Translations under genes and position numbers: made by a program
DNA from: Acytostelium subglobosum LB1
Taxonomy: Eukaryota; Evosea; Eumycetozoa; Acytosteliales; Acytosteliaceae
DNA length: 64,000 nucleotides
Assembly (NCBI RefSeq): GCF_000787575.1
Contig: NW_012236524.1
Coordinates: forward strand, 310,001-374,000
Direction: 5' to 3'
The notes under the pieces: generated by a model
What the model was told of the DNA's origin: nothing
What the model saw: the letters and a program-made list of their open reading frames with translations, nothing else
Databases searched by the model: none
Shown here: in pieces, positions 33,775 to 45,496 of the stretch
Layout of the letters: each line of letters opens with the position of its first letter
Numbering within the stretch: position 1 is the first letter of the stretch

Positions 33775-35316
33775 TGTTGAGATTAGATTGATTGATTGTA
33801 TGATCGACGATAAAGGTTTGACTATGATTGATTAATTGAATGAATGAATGAATCACAAAAATATCAACCTCGTAGTTATAGTTGATATTCTTATTATTAT
33901 ATCTTGTATCTCTTTATCTCAACAAATATATATCTTATTCTTGTAACTTTACACATTCACAAATCAAGATAATGTCGATGTCAGAGTGAGAAAGAGACAG
34001 AGAGATAACCTCACAGCCCTCAGTGCTACAAACACACACAAACATCATGATGTCCTTGGGCGCAAAACGTGTGGTTGGTGGGCGGTCAAACGTTCAAATA
34101 TCTCGCAGCCACACACTGTTTCCGGCCTCTTGTCCTTCACTGATTGATTCAGAGAAGAAAACACTGACAAGCCCTAAAAACAAAAAAAAAAACAGCTCAA
34201 AAATGAAAACAGCAAACAATCAAACAAACAAACAACCTGATTTGTGATGATCTCCAGTCCTCTCAGTAATCGTCCAAGATTAGTTTAAACACTCGAATGA
34301 CGAGACACACTTACCTGCAAATGTGTGATCAAATGTGATCAGGTGTGTTGCAATGAATGAACCAGGTCAAACAACAAACAGTTGTCAATGCTGAGATGCT
34401 GCTATGGATGGAGAAGAGACTAACAACTCTAACTGTCCAACATTCTGCCCATCGAGTTTTATATGATTGTCATCGATCACATGTCAAACAGATTAAAAAT
34501 GGTAGCCGTGTGGCTATTTATGGTTTTGGTGTGTGTGAGGCGCGAGTCTAACCAATCAATCGATCCTTCTTTGGCATACGGTAATAATGATTATTTGTTA
34601 ACTTAGTTGTTTTAATACCTGTACATATTTATCTATATCCATGATATACATTCATACAAAAAATAATTACCGCGGTAAAGAACATTTTAGTTCTGAATAA
34701 TAATACTCTATGTTCTTTGATGTCCGATGTTGTTGGATTGTCAGACTTGCAAGTGGTCCAAATGGTATACCCTGATATGACCAATGATGTGTTGACTGAC
34801 TCAGTTGCCTGTCGTCCAATGTTGCCGGACATGTCCAATATTGGACAACACTACACTCCTGTGTGATATGACACGGATGTCTTTGTTACTCCTTCGCAAG
34901 CATCATAACATACATCGATGTAGGGCACCCGCAAGGTTTGGATGAAGTTGTGTTTGTTTTTGTTTTCCAACATCGATCAATGAAATTATTACAAATTCAT
35001 TTAAATCATGACCACCCACCACTAAAAGAAAGCCATAAATTAATTTAAATTTTTGTGATTTTCAAACAAACTGATGAGGATGGATACACGCTCATTGGTG
35101 GGAAGGATGTGATGTTGTTTACTAAAGTGAATGAATGGGTGGCCTGAGGTGACTGGCTGAGTGTATGAATGAGAGAGAGTTGGGTGAGACACCCACTGAA
35201 CTGATGAATGAATGATTTAAATCACTTTCACATTTATTATTAATCATACACTCACCTAACTTACCTTTGTACAAATAATACTTATATACTTATAAACAAC
35301 AAACAAATAATATAAA
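33775..35316. other. Long divergent intergenic region, ELMO gene / four-repeat protein
   Basis: About 1.5 kb without a supported gene. It contains overlapping palindromes (GGACATGTCC 34827-34836; TGTCCAATATTGGACA 34832-34847), the motif TACATCGATGTA at 34911-34922, a second copy of GGACAACACTACAC (34843-34856), and AT-rich DNA on both ends. Small open frames at 34023-34247, 34357-34551 and 34629-34838 (minus) have no family similarity. Confidence 0.5.
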
Positions 35317-35766
35317 ATGAGAAGAACACTTGCCGGACCAGGTTCATCAACCTCCAACCACTCACCAAAGCTCGACCCAGGCAAGGCTGCCCCATCCGGA
35401 AGCCAGTCTGACTCTTACCGTCGCACTGGATCCGCCTCGGGCCCACAGTCATCCACCTCGAATTACACCGCCACCACCGACATTGGCAAGTCCGCCCCAT
35501 CCGGCAGCCAGTCAGACTCGTTCCGTCGCACTGGTTCCGCCTCTGGCCCACAGTCCTCGACCGCCAACTACACCCCAACTACCGACATTGGCAAGCAGGC
35601 TCCATCCGGAAGCCAGTCCGACACCTACCGTCGCACTGGTGCCGCCTCTGGCCCACAATCATCGCACGCTGAGTACAACCCAACCCTGGACCCAGGTATG
35701 TCCACCGGTGTCTCTGGTGGTGGTGGTCAAGACTACTTCTCCCATCACAACGACACTCAACAATAA
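35317..35766 (+). CDS. Small hydrophilic protein of four tandem ~35-residue repeats
   Basis: Single exon, 149 residues. After Met1 the whole protein is four repeats that each begin RRT: the first of 33 residues, the second and third of 35 (105 bp), the fourth diverging into a Gly/His-rich tail (GVSGGGGQDYFSHHNDTQQ). Repeat features: RRTGSASGPQSST, NYTPTTDIGK, APSGSQSD. Ser, Thr, Gly, Pro and Gln dominate; there are no hydrophobic segments, no cysteines and no signal peptide. Codon choice is strongly biased to C-ending codons, suggesting high expression. I recognise no family. Composition recalls hydrophilins and other disordered stress or spore proteins, which is inference only. Confidence 0.82.
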   Translation: MRRTLAGPGSSTSNHSPKLDPGKAAPSGSQSDSYRRTGSASGPQSSTSNYTATTDIGKSAPSGSQSDSFRRTGSASGPQSSTANYTPTTDIGKQAPSGSQSDTYRRTGAASGPQSSHAEYNPTLDPGMSTGVSGGGGQDYFSHHNDTQQ

Positions 35767-36206
35767 ACAACCAACACCCTATCATCCTCCCCCCTGTCAT
35801 TATAACAAAAACACAAACAAACATTGTCTTTCTCACTTTTATTTATTCAAATCATGATCAAATGTTGAGTTTGTTTGAGAATAAATATGAGTTTAACATT
35901 ATTAATTAATCAATCAATGTCTATTGATATTGCAAACATGTAATTAAGGCTTATGCCATCATATAATTGGGTCCCAAGTCGGTCTACCCATCAATCCATC
36001 TTGACAAAATCAATCAATGCAAGTCAGTTGGATGATTTTTTTGATTTTTTGACAAACTTTGCTCAATTGACAGGAGGTGTTTTTTGGGGGGATTGACCTC
36101 AAGGTCCTTGATATCTCTAGGCTTTCAATTTACTAACTCCAAACTTATAATTATACATAAATATATATATATATTTACATACAATTGTAATATTAATATC
36201 AAATTA
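35767..36206. other. Intergenic, 3' flank of repeat protein and promoter of PAK gene
   Basis: About 440 bp, AT-rich, with TATATA runs at 36155-36185 just before the PAK start. Nothing else recognised. Confidence 0.45.
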
Positions 36207-37990
36207 ATGATGTCATCTCTTACATCATCTTCATCTGAATCTGTAAGTTTATGGGATTGATTGAATGTTGAGTTGTCCGAGTCCCAAGGCCAAGCCTAAC
36301 ACACACACACACACACACTCACACATGTACCCAACTTTGGTCAATCAACAACAAATAATAATAATAATATAGGCTACACCAGATCAGTGGAATAAACCTG
36401 ATAAGGAGGGAGAGTTGAAGAAACAAGGACATATTGTAAAGAATTGGAAGAAGAGATGGTTTGTGATTCAGAAGGACTTGTTGTTCTATTTCAAGGACAA
36501 GTCAGATCCAAAGCCAATTGGTGTGGTGCCTTTGAGGATGTGTCGCGTCAGCGAGAGCAAGTCCATTGGCAAATCACACTGCTTCGAGCTGGTGTCACCA
36601 CGCATCGACAAGACCTTCTTTATCCAGTGCGCCAGCGCTGATGAGATGAGCGGCTGGATCAAGGCCGTCGAGCGCGGCTCAGAGTACTCGGTGGTGGGCA
36701 CGCCCTTCAACCTCAAGCACATTGTCCACGTCGACTTCAACTCGGCCACTGGATTCTCTGGTCTGCCCAAGGAGTGGGAGGTCATCCTCAAGTCAAACAA
36801 CATCACCAAAGATGAAGTCCTCGACAAGCCCAACGAGTGGCTTCAAGTTCTCGAGTTCCAGGCAGCACGTGCTGCCAACGAGCAATCAGGTCAAAAGCCA
36901 GCCTCATCAGCATTGCCAGAGGAATCAAACCAGACCTTGGGTATGTATCATGTACATTGACTGATTGGAGTAGTTCCCCAGGTGATTGACCTTCAATGTC
37001 CCCTCCCTGATCCCCATCATACATAGGTGATTTGGTCAACAGAGAGGACCCAACAAAGATATATAAGAACATGACAAAGATTGGAGAGGGCGCAGCGGGA
37101 GAGGTGTTTGTGGCCACATCTTCAAAGACGAATAAGCGAGTGGCTATTAAGAAGATTGAGATCAACAATGATAATGCAAAGTTGTTGGTGACAGAGATCG
37201 CTATTATGAAGACGAGCCAGCATGAGAACATCGTCAACTACATCGACAGCTACGTCGTCAATGACAAGGAGCTGTGGGTGTGCATGGAGTTCATGGGCGG
37301 CGGCTGCCTCACCGACATCCTCGAGTGCTTCGAGACGGTCAAGATGACCGAGGAGCAGATCGCCTACACCGTGCGCGAGACCTTGCGCTCGCTCGAGTAC
37401 ATCCACTCGCTGCACCGCATTCATCGTGACATCAAGAGTGACAACATCCTGCTGGGCTCCGAGGGCACGGTCAAGATCGCCGACTTTGGCTACGCCGCGC
37501 AGCTCACACAGAAGCAGCAGAAGCGTAACACCGTGGTGGGCACACCATACTGGATGGCACCCGAGCTGATCCGTGGCCATGACTACGGCATCAAGGTGGA
37601 CATCTGGAGTTTAGGCATCATGATGATGGAGATGGTCGAGGGTGAGCCACCCTACATGTCGTTCCCACCTCTCAGAGCACTTTTCCTCATCACCACCAAG
37701 GGTATCCCACCCCTCAAGGAGCAGTCCAAGTGGTCCAAGGACTTTATCGACTTTTTCAACAAGTGTCTGGATATCAATGTACAAACAAGACCTGATGCAA
37801 CAGCCCTTCTTAAGGTATGTCCAGTCATTTGACCTTCATTCATTCATTCTTTGAACTTGGACATTTCACTAACAAATCGATCGATCAATCAATCAATCAA
37901 TCACATTTATAGCACCCATTCATGGCCAAAGCATGTGACGCATCACAGTTCAAACCTCTGATACAGATGTCCAGAGAGTCATCCTCATAA
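36207..37990 (+). CDS. p21-activated protein kinase (PH-CRIB-kinase)
   Basis: Ser/Thr kinase expected to be switched on by Rac/Cdc42 and to act on actin and myosin. Exons 36207-36242, 36373-36940, 37027-37814, 37913-37990; 489 residues. PH domain about 22-115 (GELKKQGHIVKNWKKRWFVIQ), CRIB motif about 119-135 (VGTPFNLKHIVHVDF, the family ISxPxxxxHxxH), kinase domain about 214-470 with GEGAAGEV, AIKK, HRDIKSDN, DFGYAA, GTPYWMAPE. The last exon completes subdomain XI (HPFMAKACDASQFKPLI). The architecture is that of the small fungal Skm1/Cla4-like and Dictyostelium PAK proteins with PH domains. A run of about ten CA repeats sits in intron 1 near 36300. The first ATG of two in tandem is taken as start. 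Confidence 0.95.
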
Positions 37991-38658
37991 CGCAATCAAT
38001 CAATCCTATCGCAACCCAATCTCATTTCAATCACTCAATGCAATCAATCAATCACATAATGATGTGTATTTGTAACAACACAATGAACGTTTGATTGATC
38101 GAGATGATGACCATTCTCCATCCAAACCAAACCAAACTCGAGTTAAAGTTATCATATATATTTATAACAACCTTCATCGTTTATAATATCATCATCATTG
38201 ATTCCTCCATCTTATTATTAATATTTTGTTTCAAGATTCAACTAACAACTACTACTACTACTACTACTACTTGAATACATACACATAAACCAACCGACAC
38301 AACTTTATTATGATATTGGGGTTCAACGGGTCCCAAACACGAGGCCTGGTCACGAAGGTCCACTGGACAACACCCCCACTATCCCCATCCACACATTACC
38401 CCAAGCTCACCCGTCAACACACGCCAGATTTGGTTCGCAGTTGTCGTCTTTTGGTCTAGTGGTTGTGTGTGGTGTTGTTGGTGGTTGGTGGGAACAAGAA
38501 GATAGGACAAGGATGGGAAGGTTAGATGACTAGTTCAAGGTGGTGGCTCATAAGACAAGACAGAGGATAGACAATATACAACAGTGTAGCTAGCCTAGTC
38601 TTTGTTTATTATCTCTATCTATCTATCTTTGTCTTTATAAACAACACAACATTATATC
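37991..38658. promoter_or_regulatory. Upstream region of glycogen synthase
   Basis: About 670 bp. The part from 38330 to 38520 is unusually rich in C and G for intergenic DNA here, with CAACACCCCCACT at 38368 and TGGTTGTGTGTGGTG at 38459, resembling CA-rich and GT-rich elements known upstream of regulated Dictyostelium genes. No gene supported. Function is inferred from composition only. Confidence 0.35.
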
Positions 38659-41285
38659 ATGTCACTCAATCTAAGTAGAGGCGATCCAAACTCGTCAACA
38701 CTGAACCTGTCAGCATCTTCACCGCTGGCTTCATCATCAAGCTCAGCATACTCTACTCCAGACAATGTATCACTATTCGACATTGGATGGGAGGTGGCCA
38801 AGAAGGTCGGTGGTATCTACACAGTACTAAAGTCAAAGTCACCAGTAAGTTGAGTTGATGTTCACTTCATTCACATTGATCAATCATCCTAACACATTCA
38901 ATCAATACAGATTACTGTTGAAGAGTTTAGAACTAGATATGCTTTGATCGGTCCTTATAATGCAGAGACTGCAGCAACAGAGTTTGAACCATTGGTACCA
39001 AGTGAACAGGCTCATTTGGTGATAGAGAGTATGATGAGAAAGTATGGCATTCAGATATATTATGGTCAGTGGCTCATTGATAGCTATCCAAAGGTGTTCC
39101 TGATCGACTTGCGAAGCAGCTTTCATAAGCTTGGCGAGTGGAGATGGGATCTAATGGCTGGGTTCGAGCAGCCCAATGACAACGAGACCAACGAGTCTGT
39201 AATATTTGGCTATCAGGTGGCGCTGCTGCTCAAAGAGTTTGCAGACATGAACACCGATCACCGCTACATTGCCCACTTCCACGAGTGGCAGGCATCGGTC
39301 GGCCTCATCCTGTTGCGCAAGTGGAAGGTATCCGTCGCCACCATCTTCACGACGCACGCCACCCTGCTGGGTCGCTACCTGAGCGCTGGTGGTGTTGACC
39401 TCTACAATCAAATGCAATACCTAAACATGGACTTTGAAGCATCGAAGCGAGGCATCTACCATCGTCATTGGATCGAGAAGAAGTCGGCCAACGAGGCACA
39501 TGTCTTTACAACGGTATCAGAGATCACTGCGTACGAGTCCGAGGCAGTACTACACCGCAAGGCTGATGTCATCCTTCCCAACGGTCTCACCCTTGACAAG
39601 TTCACAGCCCTTCACGAGTTCCAGAACCTCCATGCCAAGTACAAGAACGTACTTCAAGAGTTTGTCCGTGGTCACTTCTATGGTATGTTTTTGTCCGGCG
39701 GGCCTGCCTCCAGCTCACTCAATCGCTCACTCAATCGCTAACACTGTTACACAGGCCATTATGACTTTGATCTGGACAACACTTTGTACTTCTTCACGGC
39801 TGGACGATTCGAGTTCTTTAACAAGGGTGTGGACATGTACCTGGACGCTCTGGCGGGCTTGAATAAGTTGCTTCAACAATCTGGCTCAACATTGACTGTT
39901 GTAGCATTCATTATCATGCCTGGAAAGACAAACAACTTCAATGTTGAGTCACTCAAGGGTCAATCATATCTCAAGGATATGAGGAGGACGTGTAACTCCA
40001 TCGTGGAGTCAGTTGGTGAACGTCTGTTCGAGGCCACCTCACGTGGAAAGATCCTCTCGAATGACGAACTGCTCACTCAAGAGGAGTTGGTCAAGCTCAA
40101 GAGAAGGATATACGCATTGAAGCAACGCCCATCTCTTCCACCAATCGTCACACACAACATGGTCGACGATGGCAATGAGCCAGTGTTGAATCACATTCGT
40201 AAGCTACGTCTATTCAATCATCCAGATGACCGTGTCAAGATCATATACCATCCAGAGTTCCTCAACTCTACCAATCCACTCATCCCACTGGACTACACAG
40301 AGTTTGTCAGAGGTTGTCATCTTGGAATATTCGCTTCATACTATGAGGTAAGTCAATGGCGGTTGAATGGCGGACATGCATTTCCATGATGACTAACAAA
40401 CATGCATATATATAGCCATGGGGATACACACCAGCAGAGTGCACTGTACTTGGAGTACCATCGGTCACTAGTAATCTTACTGGTTTTGCCAACTTTATGA
40501 GAAGAGGTCTGTCTGATCCAGACTCCAGGGGCATTTACATTGTAGACAGAAGGTTCAAGTCGCCACAAGAGTCTGTCGATCAGATGACACAATACTTGTG
40601 GAAGTTCTGCCAAATGGATAGAAGGCAAAGGATTGAGGTATGTATCTCCATCTATCCAACAACTTACCAATCATACTAAACAACAACACATATATAGCTA
40701 CGTAACAGGACAGAGAAGTTGTCGGAGTTGTTGGACTGGAGGAACTTGGGCAAGTTCTATTCATCGGCAAGATCTTTGGCACTGGAGAGAGCATTCCCTC
40801 CAGTATCGGCATCAATGATTAGCAGCCCTCAGGTGTCTACATCACCTGTACCCGTGTCACCTATATCTATTGCCACATCTGGTGGCATCCCCAAGCAATC
40901 AATACCAACGGTAGTTGCAACAAGTCCAGATATGACAGCCACCACAATTGTCAACAACAACAACACTACTACAGCTACCAGAGAGAAGAGTGTATTATCA
41001 TCATCTCCTACGTCATCCTCACCAATATCAATGTTGACAGAGAGTATGAGACAAACAAAGATTGTGTCATCCTCTCCCTTGGTACAATCAACAACCTCAA
41101 CATTGCCATCCAAGGCCAACGTGGCATCTCCTCCACCATCATCAACAACAACAACATCATTTGTTGTTAACTCCACAACTCCAAAGACAACATCAACAAC
41201 AGCATCAACCAAACAGGTACCAACTACTACAGGCAATCCAATATCAGTGCGCCAGACAATTTCCAAATCAAACGGAACACAATAA
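38659..41285 (+). CDS. glcS: Glycogen [starch] synthase (GT3 family)
   Basis: Transfers glucose from UDP-glucose to glycogen in the cytosol. Exons 38659-38844, 38911-39682, 39755-40347, 40416-40637, 40698-41285; 786 residues. Eukaryotic GT3 signatures: [93 protein letters not shown] and GIYIVDRRF. The catalytic Glu pair lies in EPWGYTPAE. The basic stretch [18 protein letters not shown] resembles the glucose-6-phosphate regulatory helix. The last ~140 residues are Ser/Thr/Pro-rich and probably disordered, in the place where the animal enzyme is phosphorylated. In Dictyostelium this enzyme supports starvation-stage carbohydrate metabolism. Secure. Confidence 0.96.
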
Positions 41286-41928
41286 ACTCTCCGACATCAA
41301 ATCGTGAAGTGGATGACGATGGAGTCCGTGTGTGGACCTGACTTGTTTTGTGAAGATCGCCCAGGGTTAAATGATTCGTGACACCTACATCTTGTAGAGC
41401 AGGGATGAAGAATGAATGAATGAATGAATGATTCACTGGTCCTTCCTACTCATCAATAATAATAAATCATCAATCGGGAACCACGATGATGAGAAACTGT
41501 TTCTTTATATAAAGTTGATGTTGAAGGTTGATGATGATTATGATGTTGACAACACTAACATCCGCCCCAACAAAGAATAACAACGAGATATCAAGGGATC
41601 TCTCCTGGCATCTCAGTGTATCTAACCTTGTGGATGGAACATTGCTTGGAACAATTGTTGACTCCCCTGTGAATAATTTGAAAAAGCAAAGGAGGTTTTG
41701 TCCAACAACATGACTTCACCTCAATTTCATTCATTTCTAAATTGCCCATTTGACTTGAGACCGCCAAACCGTTTTAGCTATTAGCTTATACATACATTAG
41801 AGATAAAGAGAGTTAAAGTTAGAGATACAGATAGTTAGTTATAGTTTTAGAATAATAGTAATAATAATACAAGTGCATATTGATTGATTGTTTGTTTGAA
41901 AGGAGTGATAGAGTGAAAGGATCATCAC
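41286..41928. other. Intergenic, 3' flank of glycogen synthase and promoter of MARK-type kinase
   Basis: About 640 bp of non-coding DNA with GAAT repeats at 41410-41430 and an AT-rich zone 41760-41870. No gene recognised. Confidence 0.45.
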
Positions 41929-44853
41929 ATGATGGAGTCATCGTCGTCATCATCGGCACAAGGTGTTGTTGGATCTGTCGATGTGGATAGACAACAACAT
42001 AATATGCAACAACAGCAACAACAACAACTACAACAACCACAACGTAGCTCTGTTTTAAGTCAGAGTACAAGTAGTAATGGTAGTGGAAGTAGTGGTAGTA
42101 CAAACACAAGTCAACAGACATTGAGTCAACAGCAACAGCAACAACAACAACAATATCAAACACAAACAAGTACGAGTCAAACATTACAACCTCAAGGTAT
42201 CATTGGCAACTATGTAATAGTCAAGACAATTGGTAGAGGACAGTTTGGCAAAGTGAAGCTAGGTTATCACAGGAAGATACCAAATGAGAAGGTAACATAT
42301 CTCAATCATTCATTCAATCAATCAATCAAACTAACATGTATGGTTCACGAACAGGTTGCGATCAAGATCATCAACAAGAGCAAGCTTGACCCAGATACAT
42401 TGAGAATGGTGCAGAGAGAAGTCAGGATCATGAAGCTACTCAACCATCCAAACATTATAAAGTAAGAGTCAATCAATCACTCAGTCTTGGTATCCTTCTA
42501 ACCATCAATCAATCAATCCAACATAGACTATATGAAGTGATAGAGACTAATAGAGCATTGTATCTGATAATGGAGTATGCTGGTGAAGGTGAGGTGATGG
42601 ACTTTATGATCGCACATGGAGTGCTGTCTGAACAACAGGCCAGAACGTTCTTTGTTCAGATAGTGTCGGCCATTCACTATTGCCATAGTAAGAGAGCCGT
42701 TCACAGGGACTTGAAGCCAGAGAACCTGCTACTAGACACCAACAGACAGATAAAGATCATCGACTTTGGCCTGAGCAATGTGTTCACGCCAGGCTCCTAC
42801 CTCAAGACATTCTGTGGCTCGCCCACCTATGCCAGTCCCGAGCTGATACTACGCAAGGAGTACAATGGACCCTCGGTTGACATCTGGAGCATGGGAGTGG
42901 TACTCTTTGTCCTTGTCTCTGGTTGTCTACCATTCGACGGTGACAACTACGTAGAACTCTTTCAAAAGATCTTGGCTGCAGAGTATACCATGCCGAACTA
43001 CTTGTCCAATGGTATGTTGTTGTTGTTGGCTTGATCTGTCATCGATCTCCATCTCACTCACACGTTCAATCAATCAATCAATCAATCTAGAATGCAAGTC
43101 ATTGATCAGTAGGATGTTGGTAGTTGATCCAAATGCTAGAGCTACATTGGATGAGATCATTAATCATCCATGGCTGGCACCAGTGGTGTCAAGTCTCAAC
43201 TTACAGAGCACGACAATGACAACAGTGCCAAGCCCGAACCAAGAGGGCTTTGTAATAGATGATGATATTGTAAATGAGTTGGTCAGCATTGGTTATGACC
43301 GCGACGAGGTGTACAGCTACGTCAAACAGCACAAGTATAACGATTGCGCCGCCACCTATTTCCTGCTGGCGGGCAAGAAGAGCAGAGAGAACAATCCGGC
43401 AGTGCCATCATCAGACAACTTCTACTCGGATCAGCCATCCATCTATGCTCCCACCGGTGAGAAGAGTCCTTTGATAAAGTACAAGCGACATCATAGAAGG
43501 AGCAACACTGTTGACAGTCCAGGCAAGCAGGCACCAGCTGGCAACAACACAACCAACAACAGCAACACATCAAACAACAACGCATGTAATAATAGTAATC
43601 AACCTCAGCAACAACAACAACAACAACAACCGACACATCAACAGCAACAACAACAGAATCAACAACAACCTCAACATGCTCGAAGCAGCTCTGTTTCAAA
43701 GCATGGCCACCACAATGGCGGAAGCGAATCACCTGGTGAGTCGCCTATGCACTCTCCAAGATATCGTGGAGAGGCGTTGAGAGTGAATGAGAGACAGGGC
43801 AGACCAATCTCCAAGAGTGCCAACACTTCAACAGCTAGCTCGCCATCAACATCTACATCATCATCACCAAACACACATCCAACAAACGTACCGCCACAAC
43901 CATCTCAACCAAATAACAACATTAGCAACAATAACAGCAAGAACAACACACCAAGTAAACTACAGAGGAGAGCAACGACATACAGCCTCTCGCCGAGCAC
44001 AGCCACGCACGACGGCGTACCAATACACAACAGGATGAGGAGTAACAGTAGCAGCATTGTGGAGTCGCGAGATAGAGAGCTGCGCGACTCGAATGAGGCC
44101 GCCCAGAAGAAGCTGGCCGTGGAGGATTGGATAATATTCGAGGATTACTCGACCAACAACTCATACACCAATCTGCGACCAATCCCCAAGAAGGAGAAGC
44201 ACAAGTCTTCTGTGCACAACCTGCTTACCTCCTTCAAGAATATCCTCAAGCGATCAGATCAGGAGAAGTCTGCCACGACAACATCCACAGCCTCATTCTC
44301 CACGCCATCATTGGATCACGCCACTGGACTGACATCATCACCTCTTGTAACATCATCTTCAACAACATCGACTACATCAACAACTTCAACTACAACAGAT
44401 CATCATAATCCAGTGTCCCAGCAGGCGCCTGCAAACACAGGCACCGCACAGCAACATCCAGTACCAAGTATCACGACAGTTGAGGAGACTCACAACAACA
44501 CCAACAATGTCCCATCCATCAACACCAGCACCAACAGCAACAGCAACAGCAACACTGAGGGCGTACCAGAACCAAGAATAGTAAGGTTCGTCTTTGGAGT
44601 GCATACAACATCTATGAAGCCAGCGACAGAGATGATGCAACAGGTGCTAAGCATCGTCACGGATTGCTGCATTCCACATACGCAAAAGGGCGCTTACCTA
44701 TTGGACTGCGAGACAGAGGGAGTGCGCTTCTCCATCGAGGTGTGCCGTCTGCCCCGCCTATCAGTCAATGGTCTGAAGTTTAAGCGCATTGGTGGATCGG
44801 CATGGCGTTACAAAAGCATATGTAAGGATATCTTAGGACATGTGAACCGATAG
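41929..44853 (+). CDS. MARK/Par-1-type Ser/Thr protein kinase (kinase-UBA-KA1)
   Basis: Exons 41929-42291, 42355-42461, 42527-43011, 43091-44853; 905 residues. A Gln/Ser-rich leader is followed by a kinase domain (about 94-345: [32 protein letters not shown]-loop [11 protein letters not shown]), a UBA domain (~379-416: [16 protein letters not shown]), a very long Asn/Gln/Ser-rich linker, and a C-terminal KA1 domain (~810-905: [39 protein letters not shown]) that binds acidic phospholipids. This order is that of MARK/Par-1 kinases, which phosphorylate microtubule-associated proteins and set polarity. The T-loop Thr is in the LKB1-target position. Intron 1 (63 bp) lacks stops and is in phase. 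D. discoideum has several MARK-like genes; ortholog not assigned. Confidence 0.94.
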
Positions 44854-45496
44854 ATAGATAGATAGACCATTGGAGTGGAGTGGAAGGTTGGTTTGGTTTG
44901 GTGGTGCCAATCAGTCAATCAATCAAATCAGTCATCCATTGGTTAAGTGAGGTACCTTACTTGACCTATCCTTCTTCAAATAACAATAATAATACATTTG
45001 TATGTAGAGTATGGTATTAGTATTTAATTGAAGGAGTAGTGGACGTTGATGTTTGTTGTTGGAAGGAATTCGAACCACATGGCAAATTGAACAACACCCA
45101 CTCACATCAATCGATGAAATTGGTTGGATTAGGGGTTTCCCGATGACGCCTCTTTCACCACTCTACGCGTGTGGTGTGTTTAATCGACATCACCGAAGAG
45201 ATAGATTGAATGAATATGTGTGTCATTCTAAGGGTATGAATGTCACACTTATTATGACATTCTATCTGTCACACACACACAGCACACATACACATGTTCA
45301 ATCAACCTACCCTGATTTGTACATGGATTAGATGCCTTCCGGATATAGAGAGCGAGTACAAGGTTCACCCATTACATCAAAGGATAGGCAACAACTACTT
45401 AAAAGATAATGAGTGTTCAACATCAATCATTCATTTATTATATTAATAATATTAACTTACTTCACTTTTATCAATATTCTTATATGTTATAACAAA
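44854..45496. other. Intergenic between MARK-type kinase and secreted Cys-rich protein
   Basis: About 640 bp. Contains GATA repeats just after the kinase stop, a near-perfect inverted repeat around GGTACC (44946-44963), a CA-rich tract near 45270-45295 and AT-rich DNA before the next start. No gene supported. Confidence 0.45.

Noticed and set aside
34629-34838. Minus-strand frame of 69 codons
   Set aside because: No family similarity, no splice context, and it covers the palindrome cluster; more likely non-coding.
45060-45080. tRNA B-box-like GGTTCGAATTCC on the minus strand
   Set aside because: One base too long for the T-loop, no T-stem pairing and no A-box at the right distance.
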